From contig CAJSYZ010000005.1 of the NCBI GenBank assembly GCA_910574455.1, positions 1,674,001-1,738,000 of the forward strand: a DNA stretch of 64,000 bases, read 5' to 3'. Made by a program: the position numbers and the translations under genes. Within the stretch, counting starts at the first letter, position 1; every line of letters starts with the position of its first letter. This document shows positions 24,266 through 35,145 of this stretch, in pieces. Source of the DNA: Trichaptum fuscoviolaceum. Taxonomy: Eukaryota; Basidiomycota; Agaricomycetes; Hymenochaetales; Trichaptaceae. Below the pieces are notes generated by a model. It saw nothing but the letters and a program-made list of their open reading frames with translations, ran no database searches and was not told the origin of the DNA.

Positions 24266-24699
24266 GTTCGTCTTGAATGCGAAATTTTCGTGACTAGTAA
24301 AGAGAGGAGTTTTAGGTTGAAATGTATCTTGGATGTTCGTTGAGATCTATTTATAGGCACTGACCCTGACGTTCAAGTTGAGTCTTCAGGAGAGATTGCA
24401 CTAGACCCAAACATAGCCTGAGACCACCGTGACCTTGTCTCCTCGCCCGCCTGTCAGTGAAAAGGATTAACGACGATCATCTTGCAAGCAAGTCTGAAAA
24501 CATGATATGCAACGAATTGTGTTGTCTGACATCATGCATCTCAAGGCTTGAAAGTCGCGGAGGTTCAACTTCTTGAATCTGAGTCACTTTGACTCTGCCA
24601 AGTCACCAGCTACCAACATAAAATATCGGGCACTCTTTACCTTTGCCACTATATCTAAGCGCCCTGTTTAATTCTCTTTGCGACCTTGCAGTCTTTGCT
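24266..24699. promoter_or_regulatory. Divergent promoter region, AIM41 / queuosine-salvage gene
   Basis: Spacer between two divergent starts with TTCAAGTT at 24372-24379 (107 bases from the AIM41 ATG) and a related GGTTCAACTTCTTGAA at 24563-24578. No gene is seen. Confidence 0.5.
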
Positions 24700-26021
24700 A
24701 TGCCTTCCGAACCTCCTTTTCCTTTAGATGGACACTATATTCGGGCAATCAGGGAGACTTGCCATTCTTTGCGAACCAAATCTGGCGTGAAGGTTAGTCA
24801 GAGTAGTCGATGAGGGGAAGAGAAACTAACACTACTTTGTATCTATTCAGATTGAGAAATCCTCGATACAGCGCCTCTTGTCCTCCCAGGCGTTCACTGA
24901 AACTTTTCAAAGGATTTCGAAAGTGCATGGATTGGCATTTCCTCTTAACTTTCCGTCCGTTGCATCGGAGCTGAATTTTCTTTCGATACTCTCACTTCTC
25001 AACTTCGCATCGGGATATCGGGTGCCGTTGCATGAGCAAACTGGCCGCGGAGCATGGGACAACATCAGAGCCTTTGCATTCTCGCTTTACATTACATCTT
25101 CTTCGGAAACCAATTGGCTTTCTGCAAAGGGCTTGCAAGAGATCGGAGAACATACCGTCGCTGAGCACCTGCGGGTAAACGTGCACGTCGAGCGCCCACA
25201 TGAAAGTATTCCCGGCGTCACCATAGGAGAGCTGGGAGGGCCAATGCATGCATTGGTTCAGCAAATTACACGCACTTTGAATGAGACAGGCAAAATTCTT
25301 GTGACTTCTGGCTACCCGGACTTGGGCGCCTTCATCCTCGAAGCGCTTAAGAAAGGGGAAAACGAAACAAAGGGAGATGGACCGGATATCGATGTTGTTC
25401 TTGATCAAATCATACGGGCTATCCCTGGCTTTAGAGATATGGCCGTAGTCGACGGTCAACGTGAGAGCATCTGTCTTTACATTGCAAAGCTCAGATCTGA
25501 CTGTCAATACAGCGGTTTACTGTTTCAAAAAGGCGCTGTTTCTCCTCCACGCGATTAACATTCGATTCGGCTCTTTGAACTCGACGATTCCAATTCCGAA
25601 TACATCCTCGTTACCGGTGTTCACGGACAATGTATTGCCATCCCTCCTTGTCCACCTTGGTGTGCTGGACCTTTCGGAAGCATCATCGGGTCTTCGGACT
25701 GTTTTTTCGGACCACTCTCCGAACCTCGAAAAGCTGCTTGACAAGGCTGAGAGCGAAGGCAATGTAGTTGCCTCGTTGCCAAAAAAACCTCCGGTGGACG
25801 GTCCGACGTTGACTTCAGAGCAAGCATATATTCTAAGAGCATCTGCTGTCGATGCATGCGAAATGATTGTGGAGGTAGCCCATTCTCTCGAGAGGGCCCC
25901 TATTTGGATGAAGGAAATCACCTTGCCAGACCTCGATATGTGGTTATGGTCCGTGGCGAAGGATAGGCGCGACTACCGGAGCCTTGAGCGTTTCGTACTA
26001 AGGGACACTGTCATGTTCTGA
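24700..26021 (+). CDS. Queuosine salvage protein (DUF2419, QNG1-like)
   Basis: Three exons: 24700-about 24792, about 24850-25460 and 25513-26021, joined in phase (DGQ-PVYCFKKALFLLH). Family features include LNFLSILSLLNFASGYRVPL and RGAWDNIRAFAFSLYI near the start, LNETGKILVTSGYPDLGAFI in the middle (human QNG1 has LNETGKILLEKFGG), and FTDNVLPSLLVHLGVL, YILRASAVDACEMIVEVAHS and LPDLDMWLWSVAKDRRDYRS at the end. The human relative is a glycohydrolase that frees queuine from queuosine nucleotides so that it can be reinserted into tRNA anticodons. Fungi cannot make queuine de novo, so a salvage role is expected. The fungal branch is longer than the human protein through insertions in the C-terminal half. 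Confidence 0.85.
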
Positions 26022-26516
26022 TTCATAATCGCCGACATGTAGTAAGAAAGCTGGAGCATGGTCATGGATACGTCTTATCAACTGCACGGGTGCGACGGAA
26101 ATTATTAAACAAAACCTGTGGAAGTAGAACCTCATTCAGTATATTCTGATTCACAAGAGCTTTCATCATATGTATTAATGCTGCAGTCGTTAGTACTATA
26201 CCACAGTTCTGTAGCCTACTGTTCAACGGACCGATGTAAGCACTGGTATAATTCGGCTGTGAGATATTAAAATTCGGATACAGTATGTAGATGATCAGAC
26301 TGTAGGCATATATTCTAGAAGAGAGAGATGTACTGCTGAACTCAGAGTATGATGTTTCCTTACGATTTAGTACAGTTTTTTTTTGGATAGTCATGGTATA
26401 ATTAGTAACAAAGATACATCAACTTGAAGAGCCTGAGCGTTCGGGAAACACCGCTGCCTCTTGACTTTAGCGTGTTCGCGTACTTGACCTCTTCCTCTGG
26501 ACGGTGCAGGGATTTA
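26022..26516. other. Spacer upstream of DUF218 gene
   Basis: AT-rich stretch without a supported gene. AACTTGAA occurs at 26421-26428, 89 bases before the ATG at 26517. The frame open upstream of that ATG starts only at TTG and is likely 5' leader. Confidence 0.5.
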
Positions 26517-27948
26517 ATGCTCCCTACCCCGGTCTCCTTCAAACGTCGGCCATACAGAAAGCCTAGTATCTCTGGGCCCCCAGATAATGCATGGCGGCAT
26601 CGACTTCGGCTGCTCTTCGCTCGGTCGCGCGTAACAAACCTCGCTGTCCTCCTGCTGACAGCCAGTCTCATCTTTTCTCTATTTACCAACTTTCGATACT
26701 GGACAGAATCAGGATCCTATTCACAGCGTTGGGACCCCAGCTTCGCTCCCCATGAAGATGGCACCTGCAGTACTGGAGGTCATGGAAGTTCTTCGGAGTG
26801 TGCTGGGCCAGGCAGAATTCATTCAATCGAGGACACCATAACTCGGACAAAGGAGCTACAAGCACTTCAGCACCTGATTATTGTTCCGGGGCATGGTGTC
26901 TGGCAAGGGTATACTGCTGAGACTGTATACAACGAGAGCGCCTGGGCTTTGGAACACTATCAACAGGGAGACGGTGCCAGGACACGAATTGACGCATTCG
27001 TTGGACATATTCGCAAAGGGTTCGTAACAAGTTAATTCTGCTCCTCTCATCGTTTGACCTCCTATAAATCTCTAGAGTAGAGCTCGCAGATGCCGATCGA
27101 GCAAGCCTTCTCGTCTTTAGTGGGTACGCAACTAATTCATTGCCACCTATGCAATAGACATACTTAAAACACCCTTCGTTGTAGTGGTGCAACTCGGCCA
27201 TCGACAACCGCCACTGAGGCCACATCATATCTCTCTCTTGCTGTTGCATTATCTCTGCTCTCGCCGTCGTCTGTACCATATACATCACACCAAACCCTCA
27301 GCACGTACGCCCGGAGCGCAACCGAAGAGTATGCGCTTGACTCCTTCCAGAATCTCCTCTTCTCCATCGCGCGATTTCGTGAAGTCACAGGACACTACCC
27401 CTCACGTGTAACTATTGTAGGGTACGCTATGAAGCGTCGGCGTTTCGAAGAGCTACATCGGGCGGCTTTGAGGTGGCCTTTGCAAGAATCGCGTTGGAGT
27501 TATGTCGGAATCGACATCGAGGATGAGTGGGAAAGAAGAATTGCCGTTCAGGGAGAAGTAAGTGCACTATACAAGGCCGTGTTTCCCAGCTTTTGTTTAT
27601 AACGCCTTTGTATAGGTTAAGAACGGATTCATCCCGTATCTCCGTGATCTTTACGGCTGTCATGGTGCTCTCCTCGACAAACGTCGTACTCGGAATATCC
27701 ACCATAGAGCACATCCGTATTTTAGCTCCGCGCCAGAAATAGCTTCCCTCTTGGATTGGTGTCCTAACGTGGATGAGAAAGGTCAATTTCACATTGAAGG
27801 TACGCATGCGAAGTTCGGAGGGGATTCCAAGGCAGAACATGAACCAGACGATCTTCTGGCTGACGGATCTAGAACAGACTCTAGTGCTAGCGAAGGCAGC
27901 TATACCTCAGTTTTCGACGGTCCTCTTCCTTGGGACCAATATCATTGA
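26517..27948 (+). CDS. DUF218 (YdcF-like) membrane protein
   Basis: ATG at 26517; exons 26517-27019, 27076-27127 and later ones to the stop at 27948. One hydrophobic helix near residue 50 (TNLAVLLLTASLIFSLFTNF) anchors the protein. The DUF218 core reads LQHLIIVPGHGVWQGY, HIRKG-VELADADRASLLVFS-GGATRP (phase-joined), and a Rossmann-like ending RFREVTGHYPSRVTIVGYAM with KRRRFEELHRAALRWP. It ends VFDGPLPWDQYH, the usual C-terminus of fungal members. DUF218 proteins of bacteria act in cell-wall/lipid carrier biology; the fungal function is not known. The last segment (27801-27913) is either a retained Asp/Ser-rich insert or an intron; both readings stay in frame. Confidence 0.82.
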
Positions 27949-28345
27949 CATTTTTGTGGTATTTTATATGCTACTAGTGCTTATTACTATGTGGATATTT
28001 ATTTAAGTGTAGGACTCTTCTTTCTCCTCACTCCGCTTTTTTGTGTGTATCATATAGACTATTTTTTAATCTTTATAACCATTGCTTGGACAGATTTCAA
28101 GTCTCTAAGTCTTGTCAGTTGCTTTGCAAGTCGGTACCGATGATATTAAGGGTCTCAGGGTCCCATTACACGACTCGGACTCGGACCCAGTGGGGAAGAC
28201 TCGGATCCACGTGAATGTGCACTCGTCATAGTGCGTAGTGGACGCGGTCGGAAGCGGTATTTCACGCTTTCATTCCCCTTCGTCGTGTACTAGTAGGAGG
28301 GCGAAAGTATCCTCCAGCGTCGGACGGGCTGAAGGGCTATTCGAC
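27949..28345. other. Spacer upstream of PEX30-like gene
   Basis: No gene is seen. The word CTCGGACTCGGA lies at 28174-28185, with another GACTCGGA close by at about 28198; a similar run on the other strand occurs at 58762-58773. The open frame before 28346 starts at GTG and is taken as leader. Confidence 0.45.
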
Positions 28346-29977
28346 ATGAGCGTATCAGCTCCCTCGTCGCCTGCCAAAGTCAGTTTCGAATCCACGGAGT
28401 CTTTGCCAACGATAATTACATTCCTCAACAATGTACCACCTCAACTAACCGCAGTTCTCGTGGAATTGGGCCCACTTGTCGCGAAGGTGCGATGGCTTCT
28501 GGAGACGTTGAGCTGGAAAGTCGCGTACTCGAATAGTTGGCTTCTACTGGGAGCGTGGTGGGCATTATGCCTTCTCTCTGACTTCACTTTCCGGTGAGTC
28601 GCCACATTTGCGTCCTGGGTGCTATACTCAATTATAATTGAAAGATATCTGCTGGTAGCCTTCGCAGCGCTCTCTTACCTGTGGCTCTCAACATACACTC
28701 CATCTCCTTTTAATCCAGCAACAGAGCAGAGTCTGCAGGCAACTGTGATTGATCTGTCTACGATCCGAGCTCTGGTGCCATCCCTGCCCAAACCGCCTCC
28801 GCTGCCTCCTAAGAAACTCGCTCGCGTTACAGCGATAATCTACGTTCCCTTCCTTCTGGCAACGTTTTTCCTTCGCCTAAGGGTGATCGTCGCAGCCTGC
28901 GGGTCCTTGCTGATCATATATAGGGCACCTTGGGCCCGGACAATCAGGGCAGCTCTTTGGCGTAGCGCTTGGTTTAGGCGTGGAATTTTCAAGGCATGGG
29001 TTCTTCTCTCGGGAGAAAAGTCTTCCGCCAAAGTTCTCTATTCTTCTGCATATCCCAAGGGTGACGAATTTGGACAAGCCGTCCGATTTTTAATCACTGT
29101 GTATGAAAATCAGCGCTGGTGGGTCGGGCTGGACTGGACTGCTGCTCTATTACCTGGCGAAAGGCCTTCATGGAGTTCGGCGACACAAGAGCCTTTATCT
29201 CCGCCTAGTGCATTCAATCTTCCGCCTACTACGTGTGTTTACATGGATGACGGGAAGGGCACCATGAAACGTACCGCTACTTGGAGCTGGGATGAAGACG
29301 AGTGGAAGGTCCTGGTGAAGAAGGAGCTGAGAGGCGTCAAAAGAGTGGAGAAAGAGCTACCGTCTCTTAAGGACGACACGACGACAAACGCCAATAAGGC
29401 GGGCCGGATGAAGCAGAAGATCTATGAGGCGGGCACGAAGCTAATGACACCATCAGAGGGGAGCAACGGAGAGGTTGAAGCAGTGGACACATCACATAAC
29501 GAGGCTGGACAATCAAATCACTCCCTCGATGACAGAGCACTCGACATTGATACGGAAGAGCTACTGACGGATAATGATGGATGGGTATATGGAGATAACA
29601 AGTGGAAAATGGCTGGAGGCAGCGGAGGACTGGGCAAGGTAAGATTCTGCAAGAAGCTAACACTACGACTGAACGAAGCTCATCTCATATACATACAGTA
29701 TACACGATATCGGAGATGGACCCGTATAGCCGTGCTGAATATCGTGAACGAACCTGCGAGCTCTGAAGAAGCCCTAACACATGCCAAACGGCAACAAGAA
29801 GCGCTTGCAGTAGCGAGAGAGGCTGAAGCCAGGGAGCAAAATAGTTCGGCTAGGCGCTCTATGAGTCCTTTGTCACGACGGCTGTCTAGCAGCAGTGGTG
29901 CTAGCGCAGATGACGATGGTGAAAAGGACGGGTTACGAAAGCGGCTGAAAGCTGCTATACGGAAATCTACGACATGA
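28346..29977 (+). CDS. PEX30/31/32-type peroxin with dysferlin domain
   Basis: ATG at 28346; exons 28346-about 28592, about 28645-29638 and 29699-29977. The N-terminal third has paired hydrophobic stretches (SWLLLGAWWALCLL with YLLVAFAALSYLWLS, then VTAIIYVPFLLATFFLRL and VIVAACGSLLIIYRAPW), as in the reticulon-like part of Pex30. The dysferlin N part reads VYENQRWWVGLDWTAALLPG with ERPSW; the C part reads NDGWVYGDNKWKMAGG and, after splicing, GLGK-YTRYRRWTRIAVL. A charged segment separates the two. The family shapes ER subdomains from which peroxisomes and lipid droplets bud. Which of the yeast Pex28-32 proteins it corresponds to cannot be told from sequence. Confidence 0.87.
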
Positions 29978-30169
29978 TAACGGTGCACTGCATTCCTGTT
30001 GGCATATTATTGTACTTCTCAATCAGTATCTTTGGCATCTCACCCTACTCTACGCCGTCATGAATATTAGTGTTATTTCTTGGATTTTGATTATGTGTGC
30101 TCTTGGATCTTGTTATTTAATGCACTTGGACGCGCTTTGGCGCTTGTGGGCGTTTTTTAGAGACAGTGT

Positions 30170-30182
30170 GACGCGACGCGTC
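30170..30182. promoter_or_regulatory. MCB-type element (ACGCGT within GACGCGACGCGTC)
   Basis: Identical 13-base word to 16230-16242, with ACGCGT at 30176-30181, 87-99 bases upstream of the GEN1-like ATG. An E2F-like TTTGGCGC is at 30136-30143. MCB sites recruit MBF in fungi and are typical of G1/S-expressed repair and replication genes. Confidence 0.55.
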
Positions 30183-30268
30183 GTAACTCTTTAAATAGTA
30201 CCGCAATGTGAAGCCTCGGAGGCCACAACCGTACGCTCTCATTAGTCCTCCTAACCGGTCGCAGGAAG

Positions 30269-33200
30269 ATGGGTGTATCAGGCCTTTGGGATGTGCGTTC
30301 TATGTTCCGTATCTTACTTACATATTTGAACATGATAGACTCTGCTAGGTTCTTGCTCCTGCTAGCCAGTCGCGTTCCCTTGCAAATATAGCGGTCGTAG
30401 ACGGATACGAGGCGAACACTTCCGGATGCCGCGCATTTCGCATAGGTATCGATGCAAGCATTTGGTTCAAACACGCGCAGTTCAGCAAGGCAGGCGACAA
30501 TCCAGAGTTGCGGCTCCTCTTTTTCAGGCTGAAAGAGCTTGCAAAACTTCCGCTGGCAGTACTCTTTGTATTCGACGGCCGTAAGTGCGCAACCTTAATA
30601 TAACTTTATCCTCTCCCGGTTGAAACGGGGCGTAAATCCGCAGGTCAGCGACCAAAAGAAAAGAGAGGGAGTAAGATGGGGAAATCTGGTTCTCATGGGC
30701 TTTCATTGAACTTCAAGAAGTTCATTGATGCGTTCGGCATGGAATGGAGGGAGGTGAGAACGATCTCACTTATGCGCATAACACCAACTTGAGGCTGACA
30801 TCCGTTCCCATGTCTGATTCAGGCTCATGGAGAAGCAGAGGCTGAGCTGGCATATCTCAATAGCTTAGGTTAGCTTTCCTCGAATTTAGCCCCACGCTTA
30901 CCGAGAGAAGCTGATCCGTCAATTTAATGTAAGGGGTGATCGACGCGGTTATGACTGATGATGCAGACGCATTCGTCTTCGGCGCTAAACGAATCATACG
31001 AAAGTGAGTGCCTATACCTCCCTTTTACTAGTGTGGCGCTTTCTGATGGTCAGGGATCAGTGCGAGTGTGAGCCTGACCGGTAACAAAGCGAATCCTGCT
31101 TTGAATAAGGATGGGAAAACAAGCAAATTTCATGTTATGGTTTTTGATGCTGAAACAATCAAGAAGCATCCGGATATCGGACTGACCAGGGGAGGAATGG
31201 TTCTCTTTGCCTTGCTAACGGGAGGAGACTATGATAAGGTGTGCAGCATACATCCGTGTTGGTCAACTGAAAGATTATCTCTAAACTCTGATTAGGGCAT
31301 CGACAAGTTCGGGAAAGTCGTTGCCCTCGCTTTAGCGAGGTGTGGGTTTGGAGATGAATTGCTTGACGCGGTTCGTCATAGACAGGAACGTTCTTTGCAT
31401 GTCTTCTTCCCTGGTTGGAGGCGCCGAATGAACGAAGAACTACGAACGAATTCCCGCGGCTTTCTCGGGCGCGCCTCGTCAAAGCTGGTTATACCTGACA
31501 ATTTCCCGAGGTTGGAATTTTTGGACAATTACGCCTGTCCGGTTAGTAGCGAGTCGCTAGGTACCCAAGGAGGAGGACCTATGCGGGGCAGGAACGAATT
31601 GAACTTGAAAAAGGTCGCAGCACTATGTGAAGAATTCTTTGAATGGGGCACGAAGACACAAATTGTACAGCGTTTTAGGACCCTCATGTGGGAAGCCTGT
31701 GTCATTCGGGTACTTCGTTGCGCTGCTCTTGAACAAGACCAGAAAGAACAGGATGCCAGACACCCAGCAGGCATTCACAGCAACGGAACTCTGGGAGTTG
31801 TCAGACCCACTCCCCGCGAAGCTATCGGCACGCCGTTCTCTATCATATCGAAGTATTTGGATATGAATAGACTCGATCGGCTCTCAGAAGCTTTTGCAAA
31901 CCGAGAACCGGCTCCGCGACAACTTGGACCAGAGGCTAAACCTTTCTTGACGAAGATATCTAAGACTAGACAGCACGTCTCTACCGATCATATACTGGAG
32001 TACAGAGTAAAAGTTGACCCCAAGAGGTTTGTTGAGCTGACGGAAGCTGGCATCAAAGGCGATCGAGACGAACGTAACATCAACGCTCCCATGTCGGATG
32101 GCGAGGATGACGATGACGACGACAATGAGCCATCCGCCTCAGACAGGAGAAAGAGCAGAACAGCGAAGGCACCTGTTGACCCCTTTTCACCTTTTCTGAT
32201 GTGGATCCCTGCTTCTATGGTCCAGGACGTCAACCCAGAGCTAGTTGACGAATATACACGAGAAATGGAAGAGAAGAAACAGAAGAAAGGAAGGAGGACA
32301 ACGAGTAGTGCGACAAGGGGGAAGCGGAAACCCGCATCATCCGATGAAGAAGAGAGCCTTAGCGCTGAAGACGATATTCCCTCTCAACCTTCGCCGCCGA
32401 AGAGGAGAAAGAATGCACCAGCGGAACTAAGTAGCGCGTCATCTCATAAATCTTCCCAATTACCTGCGACGCTACCGCGTGAAGATTCGACCCTAGGAAC
32501 ACGAGAAGGCCTCCCCGATCATCCTAGTATCGCAAGAAAGTCGACTCAATCGTCAATCACCAGCAACAGGAGTAGACCCGTGTTACTCCCTTCTCAGTCT
32601 GATGACGCTGGATTAAGTTCCACTCTCAATCGTGAACTGAATCGGTCAGCTTCCTCCTCGTTTATCTCAGGTGCAAGTACTGTAGGCGACGATGGATTTC
32701 CCTTCTTGTTCAAGATAGCCGACCCGGACGATCCAGACTTAATTGACCGGGAGGATTTGAACGTTGCTTTGATGAAGCAAGATCTCAATTGGAGGTGGGC
32801 GGACCTGTCCTCGGACAATGCAGGACTGTGCGATGACGATGACGATGACTTGGACTTCAATGACGACGAAAGAGATAAGCAACACGAACGGGATTTTCGT
32901 AAGAAGATCTCTTCGTCAGCTCAAAATCCCGTGTCAAATAGACGAGAAGGGATAGCCCGCCCCCATCCCCACCCTTCGGTTGGGAGTCGAGCAAAGAAAC
33001 CAAGTACATCAAAGCAAACAACAGCTGATCCATCACGGAGGTTGACGAAGGTCTCATCCTCCGTGTTGCCCTTGACCAGTAATCCCAGTCAAACAGGAAG
33101 ACCTTCTGCATCAGCTGTTCGTGGAAGCTTCTCACAACCTGCAATACCGTCTCGCCCTACGCCTGATCTACCGCTTTTTTTGCCTTCACAATCTCCTCCT

Positions 33201-33401
33201 CAGAACAGAGTCTCTTCGTTTAGTCAACCTTCATTCTCATCAACCATAGACATTGACGATGGAGTACTTGAAACTCCACCTAGCTCACAATACCCGCCAT
33301 CCAGTAGCGCTGGGCCATCTTCTCCGTTAGACTCGCGTCCAACATCTTCTCGTCGTCCTCGAGATGACTACGCAAAGTACAGGGCCGCATTTTATACATA
33401 A
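30269..33401 (+). CDS. GEN1/Yen1-like Holliday junction resolvase (XPG/Rad2 family)
   Basis: ATG at 30269. Exon 1 is only 24 bases (MGVSGLWD), joined across 30293-30348 to VLAPASQSRSLANIAVVDGY. XPG N region: FRIGIDASIWFKHAQF and LAVLFVFDG. XPG I region: AHGEAEAELAYLNSLG and VIDAVMTDDADAFVFGAKR; the Glu/Asp residues that bind metal are all present. LLTGGDYDKGIDKFGK gives the helix-two-turn-helix motif. The ELRTNSRGFLGR block and the later VDPKRFVELTEAGIKG segment match basidiomycete GEN1-like proteins. The last 400 residues are disordered with two acidic tracts (about 32105-32130 and 32833-32870) and many Ser/Thr-Pro pairs, likely regulatory. It resolves recombination intermediates in the nucleus. 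It is convergent with GPI18. Confidence 0.9.
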
Positions 33402-33604
33402 CCTCTAATTGTTTATTTCCTATTTATCTAACGATTTCTTGCTTCTCGAAATTGCCGAAACACTACCATTGATAACTAACCATTAGCATAGCACATCAAA
33501 AACCGATCCAACGATAATAAAATTGTAACGTAGATCTTGATAACAATATATTTGCGTCTAAACGTCTTGTAACGTTCTCTAGTATTTATATCTACGAGAC
33601 ACTA

Positions 33605-35000
33605 CTATGCTGGAGGCAGAAACACACCCCACGCGACAAGTGATATTACACCCCAAAGTAATGACCAAGTAGTCCATGAATAACTTGATGTCCATCGAGC
33701 AAAACGTTTCTGCTTAGTGTTCGAAACGCCTGGTGTTTGCGATGCCTCGTACTTCTCTTCCTTGCGCCCCCTTACGAAGAGACTTGCCGCAGCCCAGTAA
33801 GTGAAGGGCATTGCACTCGCGAAACGAAGGGCAATTTGGGTATGTGCTGCGAACAGCAGTGTCAGACTCATGATGAGAGCATGGATCGCATGGGGTAATA
33901 ATGAGGGAGAGAGAATTGGATCATTCGCTTGAACGTCATTTTCAGTGCTGTTCGATTGAAGAGCCAACACTGCGGTGAGAAGTCGAGGAAGCGTGTGCTT
34001 AATATTTCGAATAGATGCATGAAGGAGTAGGAGCAGCACTGGAACTGCAAGGATAATGTTGGGAAGTTGTTGAGGCGTCCAATACCGGAGGAAACCTACG
34101 TTCCAGTACTTCGACTGAACAAACGTGTACACCAGAGGAGGTCGTTCTGTACACCATGGTCGACGGCCATCTTCCAGATCCGAGCAAAAGGAGATATAGG
34201 CGTTGCGCTGGTGCCAGGCGAATGGTATAAGAACTAGCGCTGCAAGAAAGGTTCCATGAAATATCCTTTTCAGAAGGATTGCATTTGTGAGGGATGCTCG
34301 AGATATGGATGAGATAGGCTCGATTATAGTGCCCCAGATGATAAACCCAGCAAGCAACGTTCCGTTGGACCTGAAAGACCCTGCTAGGGCAAAAACCAGT
34401 GCTGCCAAGGTGAATCTCCTTTTGACACAACACAGCATACCTGACGAAACAATGTTCAGTAAACTCAATCAGATATGGAGCCTGAGCTTGCACACCTAAG
34501 TACGATAGACAAGTAAAGAATGGCTCTGTGCAGGGAGTATGATGGAGCGTGGCCGGGCTCGATGAGAGGAGCGACAATAGTACAGTGAGGTACGCAAAAT
34601 TTGGGCTCCGAGGAAAATAATGCAATGTGAGGTCATAGAGTATAACGACTGCAATGACATTCGCGACTAATCCGAAAACCACACCGCCAACGAGTAGGGA
34701 TTCATGTGTTGTTCCAGTCGATAGATCCAATCCAATTTGCTTCAGAAGTTGTGAACCAATACGCATTGCGTTTGGTGCTCCAGGAAAGAATGCGAATTCA
34801 TATTCATACACATATCCACTTTCCGCGATGTGCAGAAAGTGGAAGAGGTCCCAGCGAAGCAAGGACGTACTCCATGCATCCTTGAGTAATATCGAAGCAG
34901 AGGAATCAAAGGCTGGCAATAGTGATACAGCCCAAAGGTATGCAAAGATGAGAGCACGAAGAAGTAGTACGAGAACTATCACAGCGACATGATGGTCCAT
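33605..35000 (-). CDS. GPI18: GPI mannosyltransferase 2 (GPI18/PIG-V)
   Basis: Two main exons joined over the intron at about 34440-34496. ATG at 35000 begins a first membrane helix (VAVIVLVLLLRALIFAYLWA). PIG-V signature residues follow: STSLLRWDLFHFLHIAESGY and YEYEFAFFPGAPNAMRIGSQ. After the splice LCCVKRRFTLAALVFALAGS and FRSNGTLLAGFIIW continue the family pattern, and the end SLVAWGVFLPPA is the usual C-terminus. About ten membrane segments can be counted. The enzyme adds the second mannose of the GPI anchor in the ER lumen. The intron is sharp on both sides and phase is kept. Confidence 0.93.
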
Positions 35001-35145
35001 TGGAAAGTTACCAAAGGAGGAAAAACACAATTTATAGACTCGCGCGTCGCGATGCGATATGTACATCAACTCAGAGTTGTTGAAGATTCGTGGAATGCAA
35101 AAAATGTACTATGTAAGAGGGACACATATATTATTCAAATGTATC

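Noticed and set aside
26424..26516. Longer N-terminus of the DUF218 protein
   Set aside because: The upstream frame begins with TTG; the first ATG is 26517.
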